From Arthrobacter sp. NtRootA1 (GTDB lineage Bacteria > Actinomycetota > Actinomycetes > Actinomycetales > Micrococcaceae), in NCBI RefSeq assembly GCF_019976975.1, contig NZ_AP024630.1, positions 4,774,001-4,838,000 on the forward strand: a stretch of DNA of 64,000 nucleotides, in the 5' to 3' direction. This document shows positions 54,811-63,612 of this stretch, piece after piece. Under the pieces are notes generated by a model, which did not search any database, was not told the DNA's origin, and saw only the letters and a list, made by a program, of their open reading frames with translations. The translations under genes were made by a program, and so were the position numbers. Position 1 is the stretch's first letter. Each line of letters opens with the position of its first letter.

Positions 54811-55615
54811 CGGCGAACAACTCCGCGCGCGTGCGTTCCGCAGCATGGGCACTGTGGTGAGCCTGACCGTGGCGAGCGGAACGGCCGCCCAAACCGCCGT
54901 CGATGAACTGCAGTCCGCCGTCGACGTCGTAGGAGAGATATTTACGCAGCTCGACCTGACGTTCAGCCTTTATCGCGAAGGATCCGAGGCAAGCCGGCTG
55001 GTCCGGGGTGAACTGACGTTGGCTTATGCCTCGGAGTTAATGCAGGAGCTCTATGCAGCGGCCTCGGAATGGCGCGTGGACACCGAAGGTGCGTTCACGG
55101 CCGAACGACCGGACGGCGCGTTGGATCTTTCCGGAATCGTCAAAGCCCACGCCATGCGTGAAGCTGCACTGTCCTTAGGTGCCCTCGGCCTGCAAAATTG
55201 GTGCCTCAACGCTGGCGGGGATGTGCTGGTAAGCGGGTCACCGGGGCCCGCGGACACTGGGTTTGAAGATCCCGACCCGTGGCAGGCCGGCATCGTTGAT
55301 CCGTTCGATCGCCAGAAGCTGATCAGTACATACCGCCTCGGCGCCTCGGCGGAAGGCGGAATGACGGCCCTTGCAACGTCAGGCTCGGCTGAACGTGGAG
55401 AACACATTTGGACGGTAGGGAGCGGACGGTCCGACTTCCTTCAGGTCTCCGTGGCGGCGCAGGACATTGTTACGGCCGACGTCCTGGCAACGGCAATAGT
55501 CGCCGGCGGAACGCAGACTTTGGATCGCTCAGTGGAGAAATGGGGCGTCGAAGTGCTCGCGGTTGGCAGGACCGGCACGCTGCTCGCCACGCCGGGTTTC
55601 CGCAACGCTCACTGA
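54794..55615 (+). CDS. apbE: FAD:protein FMN transferase
   Basis: 273 residues from ATG 54794, overlapping the FMN-binding gene by 17 bp. ApbE family: FRSMGTVVSLTV at the N terminus, FTQLDLTFSLYREGSEASRL, the central LDLSGIVKAHAMREAA and WCLNAGGDVLVSG, and the C-terminal DIVTADVLATAIVAGG carrying the metal-binding Asp/Thr. It moves FMN from FAD onto Thr of the partner protein. No signal peptide is seen, so it may act before export or be exported otherwise. The central KGYAVD-type motif reads KAHAMR here, a deviation from the usual form. Confidence 0.88.
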   Translation: MQPTFNGEQLRARAFRSMGTVVSLTVASGTAAQTAVDELQSAVDVVGEIFTQLDLTFSLYREGSEASRLVRGELTLAYASELMQELYAAASEWRVDTEGAFTAERPDGALDLSGIVKAHAMREAALSLGALGLQNWCLNAGGDVLVSGSPGPADTGFEDPDPWQAGIVDPFDRQKLISTYRLGASAEGGMTALATSGSAERGEHIWTVGSGRSDFLQVSVAAQDIVTADVLATAIVAGGTQTLDRSVEKWGVEVLAVGRTGTLLATPGFRNAH

Positions 55616-55636
55616 GCCCAGTCCTTCTGGACCGGG

Positions 55637-56401
55637 CTAGACCGGGCGGATCAGAGCCGGATACTTCGGGCTAAGCCCATCGCCCGAGGACGTACCCCGC
55701 ACACGGCGCACCACCCAGGGGCCGGCGAATTCCCGGACCCATCGCGCGTTCGCCCGGATGGCTTCGGACCTGTTCAGCGTGGGAAGCGGTGCGAGTTCCG
55801 GGACTTCGAGCACATGCTCATGTTCGAGGACGTCCAGCACGCGCTTGGCCATATTAACGTGGCCCGCCGTCGACATGTGCATCCGGTCCTGCGCCCACAT
55901 CCGGACGTCGTAGTACTCATCAAACCGCCAGTAATCCACCAGCAGGGCGCCATGGTTCTCGGCGATTTCACGGAGCAACTCGTTGTAGATCGCGGTCCGT
56001 CCACGCATCGTGCTGAAGACCTTCGAACCACGGGCATCGAAGCCCGTGAAAAGGACCACCGTGGCGCCGGTTGCGCTTAACTTGGCGATGCCGGCGTCGT
56101 AATCCTCCATAAGCGAGTCAATATCGATCTTGGGCCGCAGGATGTCGTTGGCACCGGCATACATCGTGACCAAAGTGGGCTTTAACGCGACCGCTGCGTC
56201 CACTTGCTCTGCCATGATTTGGCGGAGCTTCCTGCCGCGGATTGCGAGGTTGGCATAGCCGAAGTCCTCGTTGCTGTGGGCCAACTGCCGGGCAACGACG
56301 TCTGCCCACCCCCGGACGCCGTTGGGGCGCGTTGGGTCGTGGTCGCCAACGCCCTCTGTGAAGGAATCCCCCAAGGCAACATAACGGGCAGAAAAATCCA
56401 T
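55637..56401 (-). CDS. SGNH/GDSL hydrolase 1
   Basis: A 254-residue esterase-like protein without signal peptide. Block I with the nucleophilic Ser is VALGDSFTEGVGD, block III is YAGANDIL, and the catalytic Asp/His lie in DRMHMSTAGHVNMA. It resembles the SGNH protein at 57303 through most of its length, so the two are paralogues. Substrate unknown; acyl or acetyl ester hydrolysis is the family function. Confidence 0.85.
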   Translation of the reverse strand: MDFSARYVALGDSFTEGVGDHDPTRPNGVRGWADVVARQLAHSNEDFGYANLAIRGRKLRQIMAEQVDAAVALKPTLVTMYAGANDILRPKIDIDSLMEDYDAGIAKLSATGATVVLFTGFDARGSKVFSTMRGRTAIYNELLREIAENHGALLVDYWRFDEYYDVRMWAQDRMHMSTAGHVNMAKRVLDVLEHEHVLEVPELAPLPTLNRSEAIRANARWVREFAGPWVVRRVRGTSSGDGLSPKYPALIRPV

Positions 56402-56450
56402 GCCGTCAGTCTGCCATTAGCCCACCACTACCTACAAAGCATGGGCAACG

Positions 56451-56930
56451 CTACGATTCGCGCAGGATCCAATGGTTATTGTCCAGCCTGGAGACGATTT
56501 TCTCGCCGATACGCGCGAGGTCCGCGACGTCGTCGGGCGAGAGCGAATCCAGCATCAGCGCCCGCACGGACTCAACGTGACCGGGAGCGAGGGCCACGAT
56601 GGTGGACATGCCAGCCTCGGTCAGGTGGGCGACGGTGACGCGCGCGTCGCCAGGATGTGCCTGGCGTTCCACCCAGCCGCGCTTCTGGAGTTTGGTGACC
56701 ACGTGCGACAGGCGCGATAGCGACGCACTGGTCCGGGCGGCGAGCTCGCTCATGGGCAGGTACCGGCCCTCGGTTTCGGAGAGCATCGCCAGCACGTTGT
56801 AGTCGAACAGTGACAATTTTCCAGCAGACTGAAGCTGCGTATCCAACGCCGAGGGGAGCAACGTATTAATGCTCAAGAGGGCCAACCAGGCACGGCGTTC
56901 GTCGGCATTAAGCCAGCGGGGTTCAGTCAT
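56451..56930 (-). CDS. MarR-family regulator
   Basis: 159 residues with the winged helix-turn-helix (LPMSELAARTSASLSRLSHV, then LQKRGWVERQAHPGDARVTV carrying the wing) and flanking dimer helices. Such proteins often sense phenolic ligands or oxidants. It is divergent from the YciI-like gene 68 bp away, which may be its target. Both lie between the two SGNH hydrolase genes. Confidence 0.9.
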   Translation of the reverse strand: MTEPRWLNADERRAWLALLSINTLLPSALDTQLQSAGKLSLFDYNVLAMLSETEGRYLPMSELAARTSASLSRLSHVVTKLQKRGWVERQAHPGDARVTVAHLTEAGMSTIVALAPGHVESVRALMLDSLSPDDVADLARIGEKIVSRLDNNHWILRES

Positions 56931-56998
56931 GGATCCATCTTAGGAGAATTAGCCGGTTGGCCCGGCCTTGCTGCCGCCGCAAACGGTAGGCTGGCGGA

Positions 56999-57286
56999 AT
57001 GTTTGTTGTCTCCTTGACCTACAAAGTTCCCGACGAAATCGTCGATTTCCACCGGCCAGGCCATATGGCCTGGCTTAAGAACGCGTTCGACGCCGGCGTG
57101 TTCCTTGCGTCGGGACGTCGCGTTCCAGCCACGGGCGGCGTGCTGCTGTCAAAGGTTGACCGGGCAACGCTGGATGACTCACTGGCCAAAGACCCGTTCT
57201 TCAGCAACGGCGTGGCCGAGTTCGAGATCATCGAATTCACCGCGACAACTGTGTCCGAGGGCTACGAGAACTTGCTCGAGAACTGA
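56999..57286 (+). CDS. YciI-like protein
   Basis: 95 residues of the YCII-related ferredoxin-like fold. The conserved HRPGHMAWLKNAFDAGVFL contains the His used in family enzymes, and SGRRVPATGGVLL follows. Biochemical role not established. Divergent from the MarR gene. Confidence 0.85.
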   Translation: MFVVSLTYKVPDEIVDFHRPGHMAWLKNAFDAGVFLASGRRVPATGGVLLSKVDRATLDDSLAKDPFFSNGVAEFEIIEFTATTVSEGYENLLEN

Positions 57287-57302
57287 GGCCTGCCGGGTAG
57301 CT

Positions 57303-58157
57303 TCACTGCATAGCCTGCTGGTTTTCGACCAGTTTCTTCAATCCGCCCTTGCGCGGGACTTTGACGGGCTGCGGCCAGCGGGCACTCAGGGAATCACCCA
57401 GGGTAACGCCCCGGAGTTTGCGTCCAAAGAGGGGCAGGACCCAGTCGTTCACCCACCGCCGCTGCCTGCGTTCCCATTCGCGCATAGTCATTCTTTGGGG
57501 TGGGTCCCATCGCTTCAGCGAAATCTTGTGCGGGACGTTCAAGTGATCCAGGACCTGAGCGGCGAGATATTTGTGGCCCGCCTTGGACATGTGAAGCCGG
57601 TCAGGGGCCCACATCCGTGAGTCTTTGTAGGCGTCGAAGCACCAGTAGTCCACCAGGATCGCCCCGTATTTTGCGGCCACCTCACGGACCTTTTGGTTGT
57701 ACAGGGTGTTGCGCTTCTTGAACGGTTCCAGGACGGCTGAGACCTTCACGTCAAAGCCGGTAAAAAGGACCACTGTTGCCCCAGTGCCAGCGAGCCGGGC
57801 GACCAGCAGTCCGTAGTCGGTGAGGAGCGCATCCATGTCCGTGCCAAAGTCCAGGATGTCATTGCCACCGGCATACAACGTGATCAGCGTTGGTTCCATG
57901 GCGAGGGCGGGCTCAAGCTGTTCATCGATGATGTGCCGGAGCCTCTTACTGCGCACTGCGAGATTCGCGTACTCCCATCCCGGCTGCGCTTTCGCCAATT
58001 TCTCGGCGACCCGGTCTGCCCACCCGCGAACCCCATTGGGCAGCACCGTACTCGGGTCCCCCACGCCCTCGGTGAAGGAATCCCCAAGGGCGACGTACCG
58101 CCGTCGTCCGCTTTGCCCATCCGCGTAACCATCCCGCATCCCGCCAACGCTACCCAC
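57303..58157 (-). CDS. SGNH/GDSL hydrolase 2
   Basis: Up to 284 residues (an ATG at 58139 is an alternative start). Ser in VALGDSFTEGVGD, YAGGNDILDFG as block III, and Asp/His in DRLHMSKAGHKYLA. The shared PNGVRGWADRVA and LFTGFDVK with the hydrolase at 55637 mark a paralogous pair flanking MarR and YciI-like genes. It has an extra basic C-terminal tail. Confidence 0.85.
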   Translation of the reverse strand: MGSVGGMRDGYADGQSGRRRYVALGDSFTEGVGDPSTVLPNGVRGWADRVAEKLAKAQPGWEYANLAVRSKRLRHIIDEQLEPALAMEPTLITLYAGGNDILDFGTDMDALLTDYGLLVARLAGTGATVVLFTGFDVKVSAVLEPFKKRNTLYNQKVREVAAKYGAILVDYWCFDAYKDSRMWAPDRLHMSKAGHKYLAAQVLDHLNVPHKISLKRWDPPQRMTMREWERRQRRWVNDWVLPLFGRKLRGVTLGDSLSARWPQPVKVPRKGGLKKLVENQQAMQ

Positions 58158-58197
58158 CCCCAGTTACACCCCAGCCAACCCAAAGTGAACAGGTGAA

Positions 58198-58284
58198 ACG
58201 GGAAGTGAGAGAGCATTCCCCAAAAAACGACGGGAAGTGAGAGAGCATTCCCCAAAAAACCGTCGGGAAATGAGAGAGCATCGG
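58198..58284. repeat. 32-bp-period repeat, family C, locus 2
   Basis: Two nearly identical units, GGGAAGTGAGAGAGCATT plus CCCCAAAAAAC, have GTG at 58205 and 58237. A third partial unit GGGAAATGAGAGAGCAT follows at about 58265-58282. The spacing is 32 and 33 bp. The minus strand can be read as a hydrophobic MLSHFP-repeat peptide, but this follows from the repeat and is not a gene. The rest of 58158-58407 shows nothing else. Confidence 0.8.
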
Positions 58285-58407
58285 AAGGGTAAGGGACGCA
58301 CGAGGCCGCTTGGCGGGGGTCCGGCAGCGTGCGTCAAAGCGACGAAGGAGCAGCACGCCGAGGATGCCCGCCAAGCGGCCGGACCGGGCGGCGACGCGCC
58401 CTAAGGC

Positions 58408-59463
58408 TTAGCCCTCTGCCTTGCCCCGTCGCCAGTACCCCATGAAAGCAACTTGCTTCCGATCAATTCCGACGTCCCGCACCAAGTACCGCCGCATTTC
58501 CTTGATCACGAACGCTTCCCCGGCGATCCAGGCGTAGAACGGCAGCGCACCGGCAGGCAAAGTGGGGTTCTTTGTGGCTTCGATGGCTGCGGTGTCCATG
58601 CGTTGCGGGGTTTCCCAGAGGATGTCCTGGTCCACGTTGACGTCTTCGGGCTCGGGTCCGGCCGCGCTCCCGGAGCCCTTGATGCCTACCCAGCCCGGGA
58701 CGGGAACAGCCTTGGCGACGGCTTCTTTGAGGAGTTCCCCGTGCGGGCGGGAGCGTCCGATCGCTGCGCCACGGGCAAGCCAGGTGATTTCGATGTCTGC
58801 AGCTGTGCTGATGTCTTGGAAGTCGCCGGCTTCGGGTACTTCAAGGAACGCGTGGCCGGTCATGTCCGCGGGGAGGCTCTCGAGGATGGCACTGATGGCC
58901 GGCACCGCTGTCTCGTCTCCGGCGAGGAGGATCCTCTGGGCAAGGCCCGGGCGCCATTCGATGCCGCCGTAGGCACCGGCGGTGGTGCACTGCGCCGCAC
59001 GGTTGTTGGGGCCAATGATGGTGAGGGCATCGCCGGGCTTGGCTTCTTTCGCCCAGTTGGCTGCAGGTCCGCCATGGCCTGCGTCGTCGAAGTGCATGAC
59101 GAAGTCGATGTCGATTTCGGGGTACACGGCGTCGAGTCGCTCAGCCCTGACGGTGTAGGTGCGCATTGCTCCCCGGACGGAAGCATCCATGGCCAGCCAC
59201 TCTTGGTACCAACCGGCTTCTTCCATCTTGAATTCGGGCAGTGGGATCTGCTGTCCGTTCGCGTCGAAAGAAGGAATCATCAGCTTCACGCGCAGGTCCA
59301 GGGTGTCGCCTGCAACGCCGAAGCCGCGCAGTAAGTAGCCACCGAACGTGATCCGGCGGAAATTCGGGCTCAGGTCCTGCACGGCCGAGACTGTGACGTC
59401 GAAGGCCAGGGTCATGGGTTCCACGGCGGCGCTCGCTTGGGCCCGTGTTGGTTGTGCACTCAT
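58408..59463 (-). CDS. Siderophore-interacting protein (NAD(P)H-dependent ferric-siderophore reductase)
   Basis: 351 residues from ATG 59463, overlapping the ATPase stop by 4 bp (ATGA). The SIP family FAD-binding domain (LSPNFRRITFGGYLLRGFG, then VRAERLDAVYPEIDIDFVMH) is followed by the C-terminal NAD(P)H-binding domain (LAGDETAVPAISAILESLP and WIAGEAFVIKEMRRYLV). It reduces Fe(III)-siderophores in the cytoplasm to free iron after import. Last gene of the uptake operon. Confidence 0.93.
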   Translation of the reverse strand: MSAQPTRAQASAAVEPMTLAFDVTVSAVQDLSPNFRRITFGGYLLRGFGVAGDTLDLRVKLMIPSFDANGQQIPLPEFKMEEAGWYQEWLAMDASVRGAMRTYTVRAERLDAVYPEIDIDFVMHFDDAGHGGPAANWAKEAKPGDALTIIGPNNRAAQCTTAGAYGGIEWRPGLAQRILLAGDETAVPAISAILESLPADMTGHAFLEVPEAGDFQDISTAADIEITWLARGAAIGRSRPHGELLKEAVAKAVPVPGWVGIKGSGSAAGPEPEDVNVDQDILWETPQRMDTAAIEATKNPTLPAGALPFYAWIAGEAFVIKEMRRYLVRDVGIDRKQVAFMGYWRRGKAEG

Positions 59464-60284
59464 GAGGCGATCTCCAGTTCGTTGGTTGAAACGGGCTGTG
59501 CGTGGTGGCGTCCTATAGGGACGATGAGCGGTGTTCCTGAGATGGGGTCGGGAACCACCCGGGATTCCAGGCCAAAGACGTTGTTGACCAGTTGCTCGGT
59601 CACTACAACGGGTGCGGGACCTTCGGCCACAATGCATCCGCCCTTCATGGCGATGACGTGGTCGGCGTAGCGCGCGGCGAGGTTGAGGTCGTGAAGCACG
59701 ATCGCCACGGTGGTGCCCCGGCTCCGGTTGAGGTCCGTCACGAGGTCCAACACTTCAACCTGGTGCGCAAGGTCCAGGTACGTGGTTGGTTCGTCAAGCA
59801 GCAGCAGGTCGGTTTCCTGGGCAAGGGCCATGGCAATCCAGACGCGCTGGCGCTGTCCGCCGGACAGTTCGTCGACGCTTCGCTCTGCGAGTTCCAGCGT
59901 TGCGGTTGCTTCGAGCGCCCGCTGCACCGCGGCGTCGTCCCCCTCGCTCCAACTCCGGAAGAAGCCTTGGTGTGGATACCGGCCCCGTCCCACGAGGTCG
60001 CGGACACTAATACCGTCCGGAGCGGTGGGGTGCTGGGGAAGAAGGCCCAAAGTCCGGGCGAGCTCACGCGCGGGTCGGGAGTGGATGTCCTTGCCGTCGA
60101 GGGTCACCGCACCACCAGCGGGCTTGAGCAGCCGCGACAATCCACGGAGCAACGTGGATTTACCGCAGGCGTTGGCTCCCACGATCATGGTGACTTTGCC
60201 TTCGGGGATTTCGGTGGTGAGGCCCTCGACCACCTTGCGCTGCTCGTATTGGAGTGTCAGGTCCTTGGCATTAAGGATGGCCAT
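59460..60284 (-). CDS. Ferric-siderophore ABC transporter, ATP-binding protein
   Basis: 274 residues from ATG 60284 (AGGA site). FecE/FepC-like ATPase: Walker A VGANACGKSTLLRG, signature LSGGQRQRVWIAMALAQ, Walker B LLLLDEPTTYLDL, then the H-loop IVLHDLNLAARYAD. It powers the two FecCD permeases encoded upstream. Coupled to the SIP gene by stop/start overlap. Confidence 0.94.
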   Translation of the reverse strand: MAILNAKDLTLQYEQRKVVEGLTTEIPEGKVTMIVGANACGKSTLLRGLSRLLKPAGGAVTLDGKDIHSRPARELARTLGLLPQHPTAPDGISVRDLVGRGRYPHQGFFRSWSEGDDAAVQRALEATATLELAERSVDELSGGQRQRVWIAMALAQETDLLLLDEPTTYLDLAHQVEVLDLVTDLNRSRGTTVAIVLHDLNLAARYADHVIAMKGGCIVAEGPAPVVVTEQLVNNVFGLESRVVPDPISGTPLIVPIGRHHAQPVSTNELEIAS

Positions 60285-60285
60285 G

Positions 60286-61389
60286 TCAGGCTTCCTTTCG
60301 ATTCGAGGTGACCAGGAGCCACAACAGGAAGGGTGCACCGAGGGCGCCGGTGATGACGCCGACCGGGAGGACGGTTCCGTCGAGGATGACGGGCGCGATG
60401 TTGGAGGCGAAGAAGTCAGCAGCCAGCACGATCAGCGCACCGGTCAAGGCCGACGCCGGGAGGCTGGGTTTGCGGACGATGCGGCGTGCAATCGGCCCGG
60501 CGAGGAAAGCAACGAACGCTACGGGACCGGCAGCAGCGGTTGCGACGGCGGCAAGCCCGACAGCGGTCAGCACCAGTCCCAGCCGGGTGGCGTTGACCCT
60601 GATGCCCAAGCCGGCTGCTGCGTCGTCACCGAGTTCGAGAATGCGCAGCGGGCCGGCCAGGATGATGACAGCCGGAACCAGGACCAGCAAGGAGGCCGTG
60701 AGGATGCCGGCGCGCTCCCAAGTGGCAGAATTCAGCGAACCGTTAAGCCATACGAGGACATCAGCCGCGGTACGGATGTCGGCACGGGTCATGAGGAAGT
60801 TGACCACTGCGTGCAGTGCCGCGGCGATGCCCACACCCGCAAGGATGAGGCGGTTGCCGGCAGCATGGCTGCGGCTGCCTCCGCCTGAGCCCGCGCCGCG
60901 CGAAATCGCGTAGATAATGGCAGCGACACCCAGCGCGCCGCCAAGGGCTGCCCAGGAAACGACTGCGCCGGAAGCACCAAAGATCACAATCGCCGTCACC
61001 GCCGCCGCACTGGCTCCGTAGCTGATGCCGATAATGTCCGGGCTGGCCAGGGGGTTCCGCAGCATGGTCTGGAAAAGGGCGCCAGCCAGGCCAAAGGCAA
61101 TGCCGATCATGGTTCCCACCACCGCGCGCGGCAGTTTGTGCTCCATGACGATGAAACTGGCGCCGGGGATCTTCTCACCGCCGGTGAGGTGGTTGATGAC
61201 GATTGTGAAGAAATCGGGAATGGTGACGGTGTAGCTGCCCAGCAGTACGTACACCGCGAACATGACCACGAGGGCCACGCCAAGGAAGAAGGTGGGGCTG
61301 AGCACGCGCCGAGATGACAATTGATGCGAATGTTTCCGGGGAACATTGCCATTAAGTGCTATCTCGGGAGCGGGCTTAAGTGCACTCAC
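60286..61389 (-). CDS. Ferric-siderophore ABC transporter, FecCD permease 2
   Basis: About 367 residues from a GTG at 61389 that overlaps the stop of the first permease (GTGA) and has AGGGGG upstream. FecCD family with about nine helices: FFLGVALVVMFAVYVLLGSY, KLPRAVVGTMIGIAFGLAGA, LFQTMLRNPLASPDIIGISYG and VAFLAGPIARRIV. It pairs with the permease at 61386 to form the channel. Confidence 0.92.
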   Translation of the reverse strand: MSALKPAPEIALNGNVPRKHSHQLSSRRVLSPTFFLGVALVVMFAVYVLLGSYTVTIPDFFTIVINHLTGGEKIPGASFIVMEHKLPRAVVGTMIGIAFGLAGALFQTMLRNPLASPDIIGISYGASAAAVTAIVIFGASGAVVSWAALGGALGVAAIIYAISRGAGSGGGSRSHAAGNRLILAGVGIAAALHAVVNFLMTRADIRTAADVLVWLNGSLNSATWERAGILTASLLVLVPAVIILAGPLRILELGDDAAAGLGIRVNATRLGLVLTAVGLAAVATAAAGPVAFVAFLAGPIARRIVRKPSLPASALTGALIVLAADFFASNIAPVILDGTVLPVGVITGALGAPFLLWLLVTSNRKEA

Positions 61390-62501
61390 AGCCCGGCCCC
61401 CTTTCCGCGGCGGATGAGCCAGACAAAGACCGGCGCGCCCACGAGCGCCGTCATAATGCCGGCGGGAACTTCGCCCGGCAGCAGAACCACGCGGCCGATC
61501 ACATCGGCGATGATCAGCAGGATCGGCGCGGAGATCATGGAGAACGGCAGGACCCAGCGGTAGTCCGGGCCGGTGAGCGAACGGACAGCGTGCGGAATCA
61601 CCAGGCCGAGGAAGCCAATGGGTCCAGCCAGCGCGGTTGCGGATCCGCACAGCAGGACAATGCCCAGGCCGATGATTCCGCGGGACAGGGCAACATTCTG
61701 ACCAAGTCCACGGGCGATGTCGTCACCCAGCGCGAGGCTGTTCAAGATGCGGCCACTGGCCAGGACAATCACGGCGCCGACGGCCAGGAACGGAAGTGCA
61801 GGCAGCAGAACGGACCAGTCCCGTCCACCAATGCTTCCCACCTGCCAGAAACGGAATCGGTCCAAGGTGTCCTGGCTTGAAACCAGAATGACGTTCATCA
61901 ACGAGAAAAGACCTGCGCTCAGGGCCGCGCCCGCGAGGGCGAGCTTGACCGGCGTCGCACCGTCACGGCCCCTGGACGCGATCGCGTAAACGACGACGGC
62001 GGCCGCTGCTGCGCCGATGAAGGCGAACCAGATGTAGCCGGTCAGCGAACCGACGCCGAAAACATAGATGCCCACCACAACCGCAAGGGCCGCACCCGCG
62101 TTGAGTCCCAGAATGCCGGGATCGGCCAGCGGGTTGCGGGCCACGCCTTGCATCGCTGCGCCAGCCAAGCCAAGGGCTGCGCCTGCGAGGAGGCCCAAGA
62201 CTGTGCGGGGAATCCGGGCGATGACCACTGCGTGGTCGCCGCTTTCAGGATTGAAGTTGGTGATGGCTTCCCAAATGGTGGACAAGGGAAGCCCACGCGC
62301 GCCGACCGCCAGGGATGCTGCGCAGGCAGCGACGAGTACGACGACGGCGGCCACCAGCCAGGCAGTGCGCCCGCTTGTGACTCTGGAACCGGTTCCCCCT
62401 CCGGCCGCATTGCTCCGAGGGGCGCTATCCCGCTGGTCACCCGGCACGGATGTGCCGCCAACCTGCCCCACGGAAGCCGCCGTCGTCGTACTCAATTTCA
62501 T
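61386..62501 (-). CDS. Ferric-siderophore ABC transporter, FecCD permease 1
   Basis: About 371 residues from ATG 62501, 5 bp after the binding-protein stop. FecCD family: ARIPRTVLGLLAGAALGLAG, MQGVARNPLADPGILGLNAG, and IGFLGLVIPHAVRSLTGPDY near the C terminus. An unusual hydrophilic N-terminal tail of about 45 residues precedes the first helix. Confidence 0.92.
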   Translation of the reverse strand: MKLSTTTAASVGQVGGTSVPGDQRDSAPRSNAAGGGTGSRVTSGRTAWLVAAVVVLVAACAASLAVGARGLPLSTIWEAITNFNPESGDHAVVIARIPRTVLGLLAGAALGLAGAAMQGVARNPLADPGILGLNAGAALAVVVGIYVFGVGSLTGYIWFAFIGAAAAAVVVYAIASRGRDGATPVKLALAGAALSAGLFSLMNVILVSSQDTLDRFRFWQVGSIGGRDWSVLLPALPFLAVGAVIVLASGRILNSLALGDDIARGLGQNVALSRGIIGLGIVLLCGSATALAGPIGFLGLVIPHAVRSLTGPDYRWVLPFSMISAPILLIIADVIGRVVLLPGEVPAGIMTALVGAPVFVWLIRRGKGAGL

Positions 62502-62506
62502 TGCAG

Positions 62507-63580
62507 TTACTTGCCTGCCGCTTTGTCCGCGGCGCTGCCCAGCTGCGGCAGGAACGTATCCAGTGCCCACGGCAGGCTCAGCGGCGAGGAAGCGGAGATG
62601 GACAGCGTAAGGGTCTGATCGGCGTCGGCAACGAGCGCGCCGGACTTGACGGCGGGTATCTGGCCCAGCAGGGGGTCAGCCTTGATGGCGTCGGCCGTGG
62701 CGGCTTCGGGCACCCATGTCACGAAGACATCGGACTTGAGCTCGTTAGCCTTCTCAGCGGACCACGGGATGAAGAAGTCCTTGTTGGTCTTCGTGTTCTG
62801 TTCCACTACCGGAGCGAGCTTCATGCCGATTTCCGAGAGGAAGCGCGGGCGGTTGTCGATGGCCGTGTAGACGTTCACGCCGTCACCCTTGGCCGGCTCC
62901 AGGTTGCCGTAGATAAAGGTCTTGTCCTTGATCTGCGGGTACTTGGAAACCTTGTCCTTGACGGTGGCTTCCGTGTCTTCGATCAGCTTCTTGGCTTCGG
63001 CTTCCTTGCCGAGGGCCTTACCGATGATGGTGGTGCTTTCCTGCCAGGGCGTACCGTAGGCGAGCTCCGGGTAAGCAACCACGGGAGCGATTTCGGAGAG
63101 CTTCTTGTAATCGGCTTCCTCCAGGCCGGAGTAAGCGCCGAGGATCACGTCAGGGTTGAGCTTGGCGATCTCGGTGAAGTTGATGCCGTCCGCCTCGGAG
63201 AACTGCACGGGAGCCTTGTCCGAACCGAAGCCTGCGCCAAGCTTCTCCAGCGCGGCGTCCTTCCAGGGCGTGGAGCCCTTGTCGTTATTGCCCCACTCGT
63301 TCTTGGGAACGCCAACCGGGACAACGCCCAGGGCTATTGCGACGTCGTCGTTGACCCAGGAGATGGTGACTACGCGCTTGGGTTGTTCCTTGATGGTGGT
63401 CTCACCGAAAGCGTGCTTGATGGTCACGGGGAAAGCCGCGGTTTCTGCCTGCTCCGCTGCCGGAGTGGAGGTGGCAGGCCCGGTGGAGCAGCCAGTGAGG
63501 GAAAGGGCGACGGCGGCCAAAGCGGCTGTCGCGGTGCCTGCGGTCTTCAGCAGGGCGCGGCGTGGAAGAAGGGAAGCCAC
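62507..63580 (-). CDS. Iron-siderophore ABC transporter substrate-binding lipoprotein
   Basis: 357 residues from a GTG at 63580 with AAGGAG 4 bp upstream. A lipoprotein signal peptide ends in a lipobox (ALSLTGCS), so it is anchored outside the membrane. The FepB-like fold follows: KRVVTISWVNDDVAIALGVV, INFTEIAKLNPDVILGAYSG and VVAYPELAYGTPW. First gene of the five-gene iron operon, 33 bp from the iron box. Confidence 0.94.
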   Translation of the reverse strand: MASLLPRRALLKTAGTATAALAAVALSLTGCSTGPATSTPAAEQAETAAFPVTIKHAFGETTIKEQPKRVVTISWVNDDVAIALGVVPVGVPKNEWGNNDKGSTPWKDAALEKLGAGFGSDKAPVQFSEADGINFTEIAKLNPDVILGAYSGLEEADYKKLSEIAPVVAYPELAYGTPWQESTTIIGKALGKEAEAKKLIEDTEATVKDKVSKYPQIKDKTFIYGNLEPAKGDGVNVYTAIDNRPRFLSEIGMKLAPVVEQNTKTNKDFFIPWSAEKANELKSDVFVTWVPEAATADAIKADPLLGQIPAVKSGALVADADQTLTLSISASSPLSLPWALDTFLPQLGSAADKAAGK

Positions 63581-63612
63581 GGGACTCCTTAGGTAAGGGA
63601 TGCGAACCTAAG

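Noticed and set aside
58198-58284. CRISPR array
   Set aside because: Units are directly adjacent without unique spacers and no cas gene is near.
58150-58374. Minus-strand peptide with repeated MLSHFP
   Set aside because: It is created by the 32-bp repeat units read in frame; no independent coding evidence.
62450-63592. 380-codon plus-strand frame opposite the siderophore-binding protein
   Set aside because: The minus strand has a lipobox, ribosome site and family motifs; the plus strand has none.
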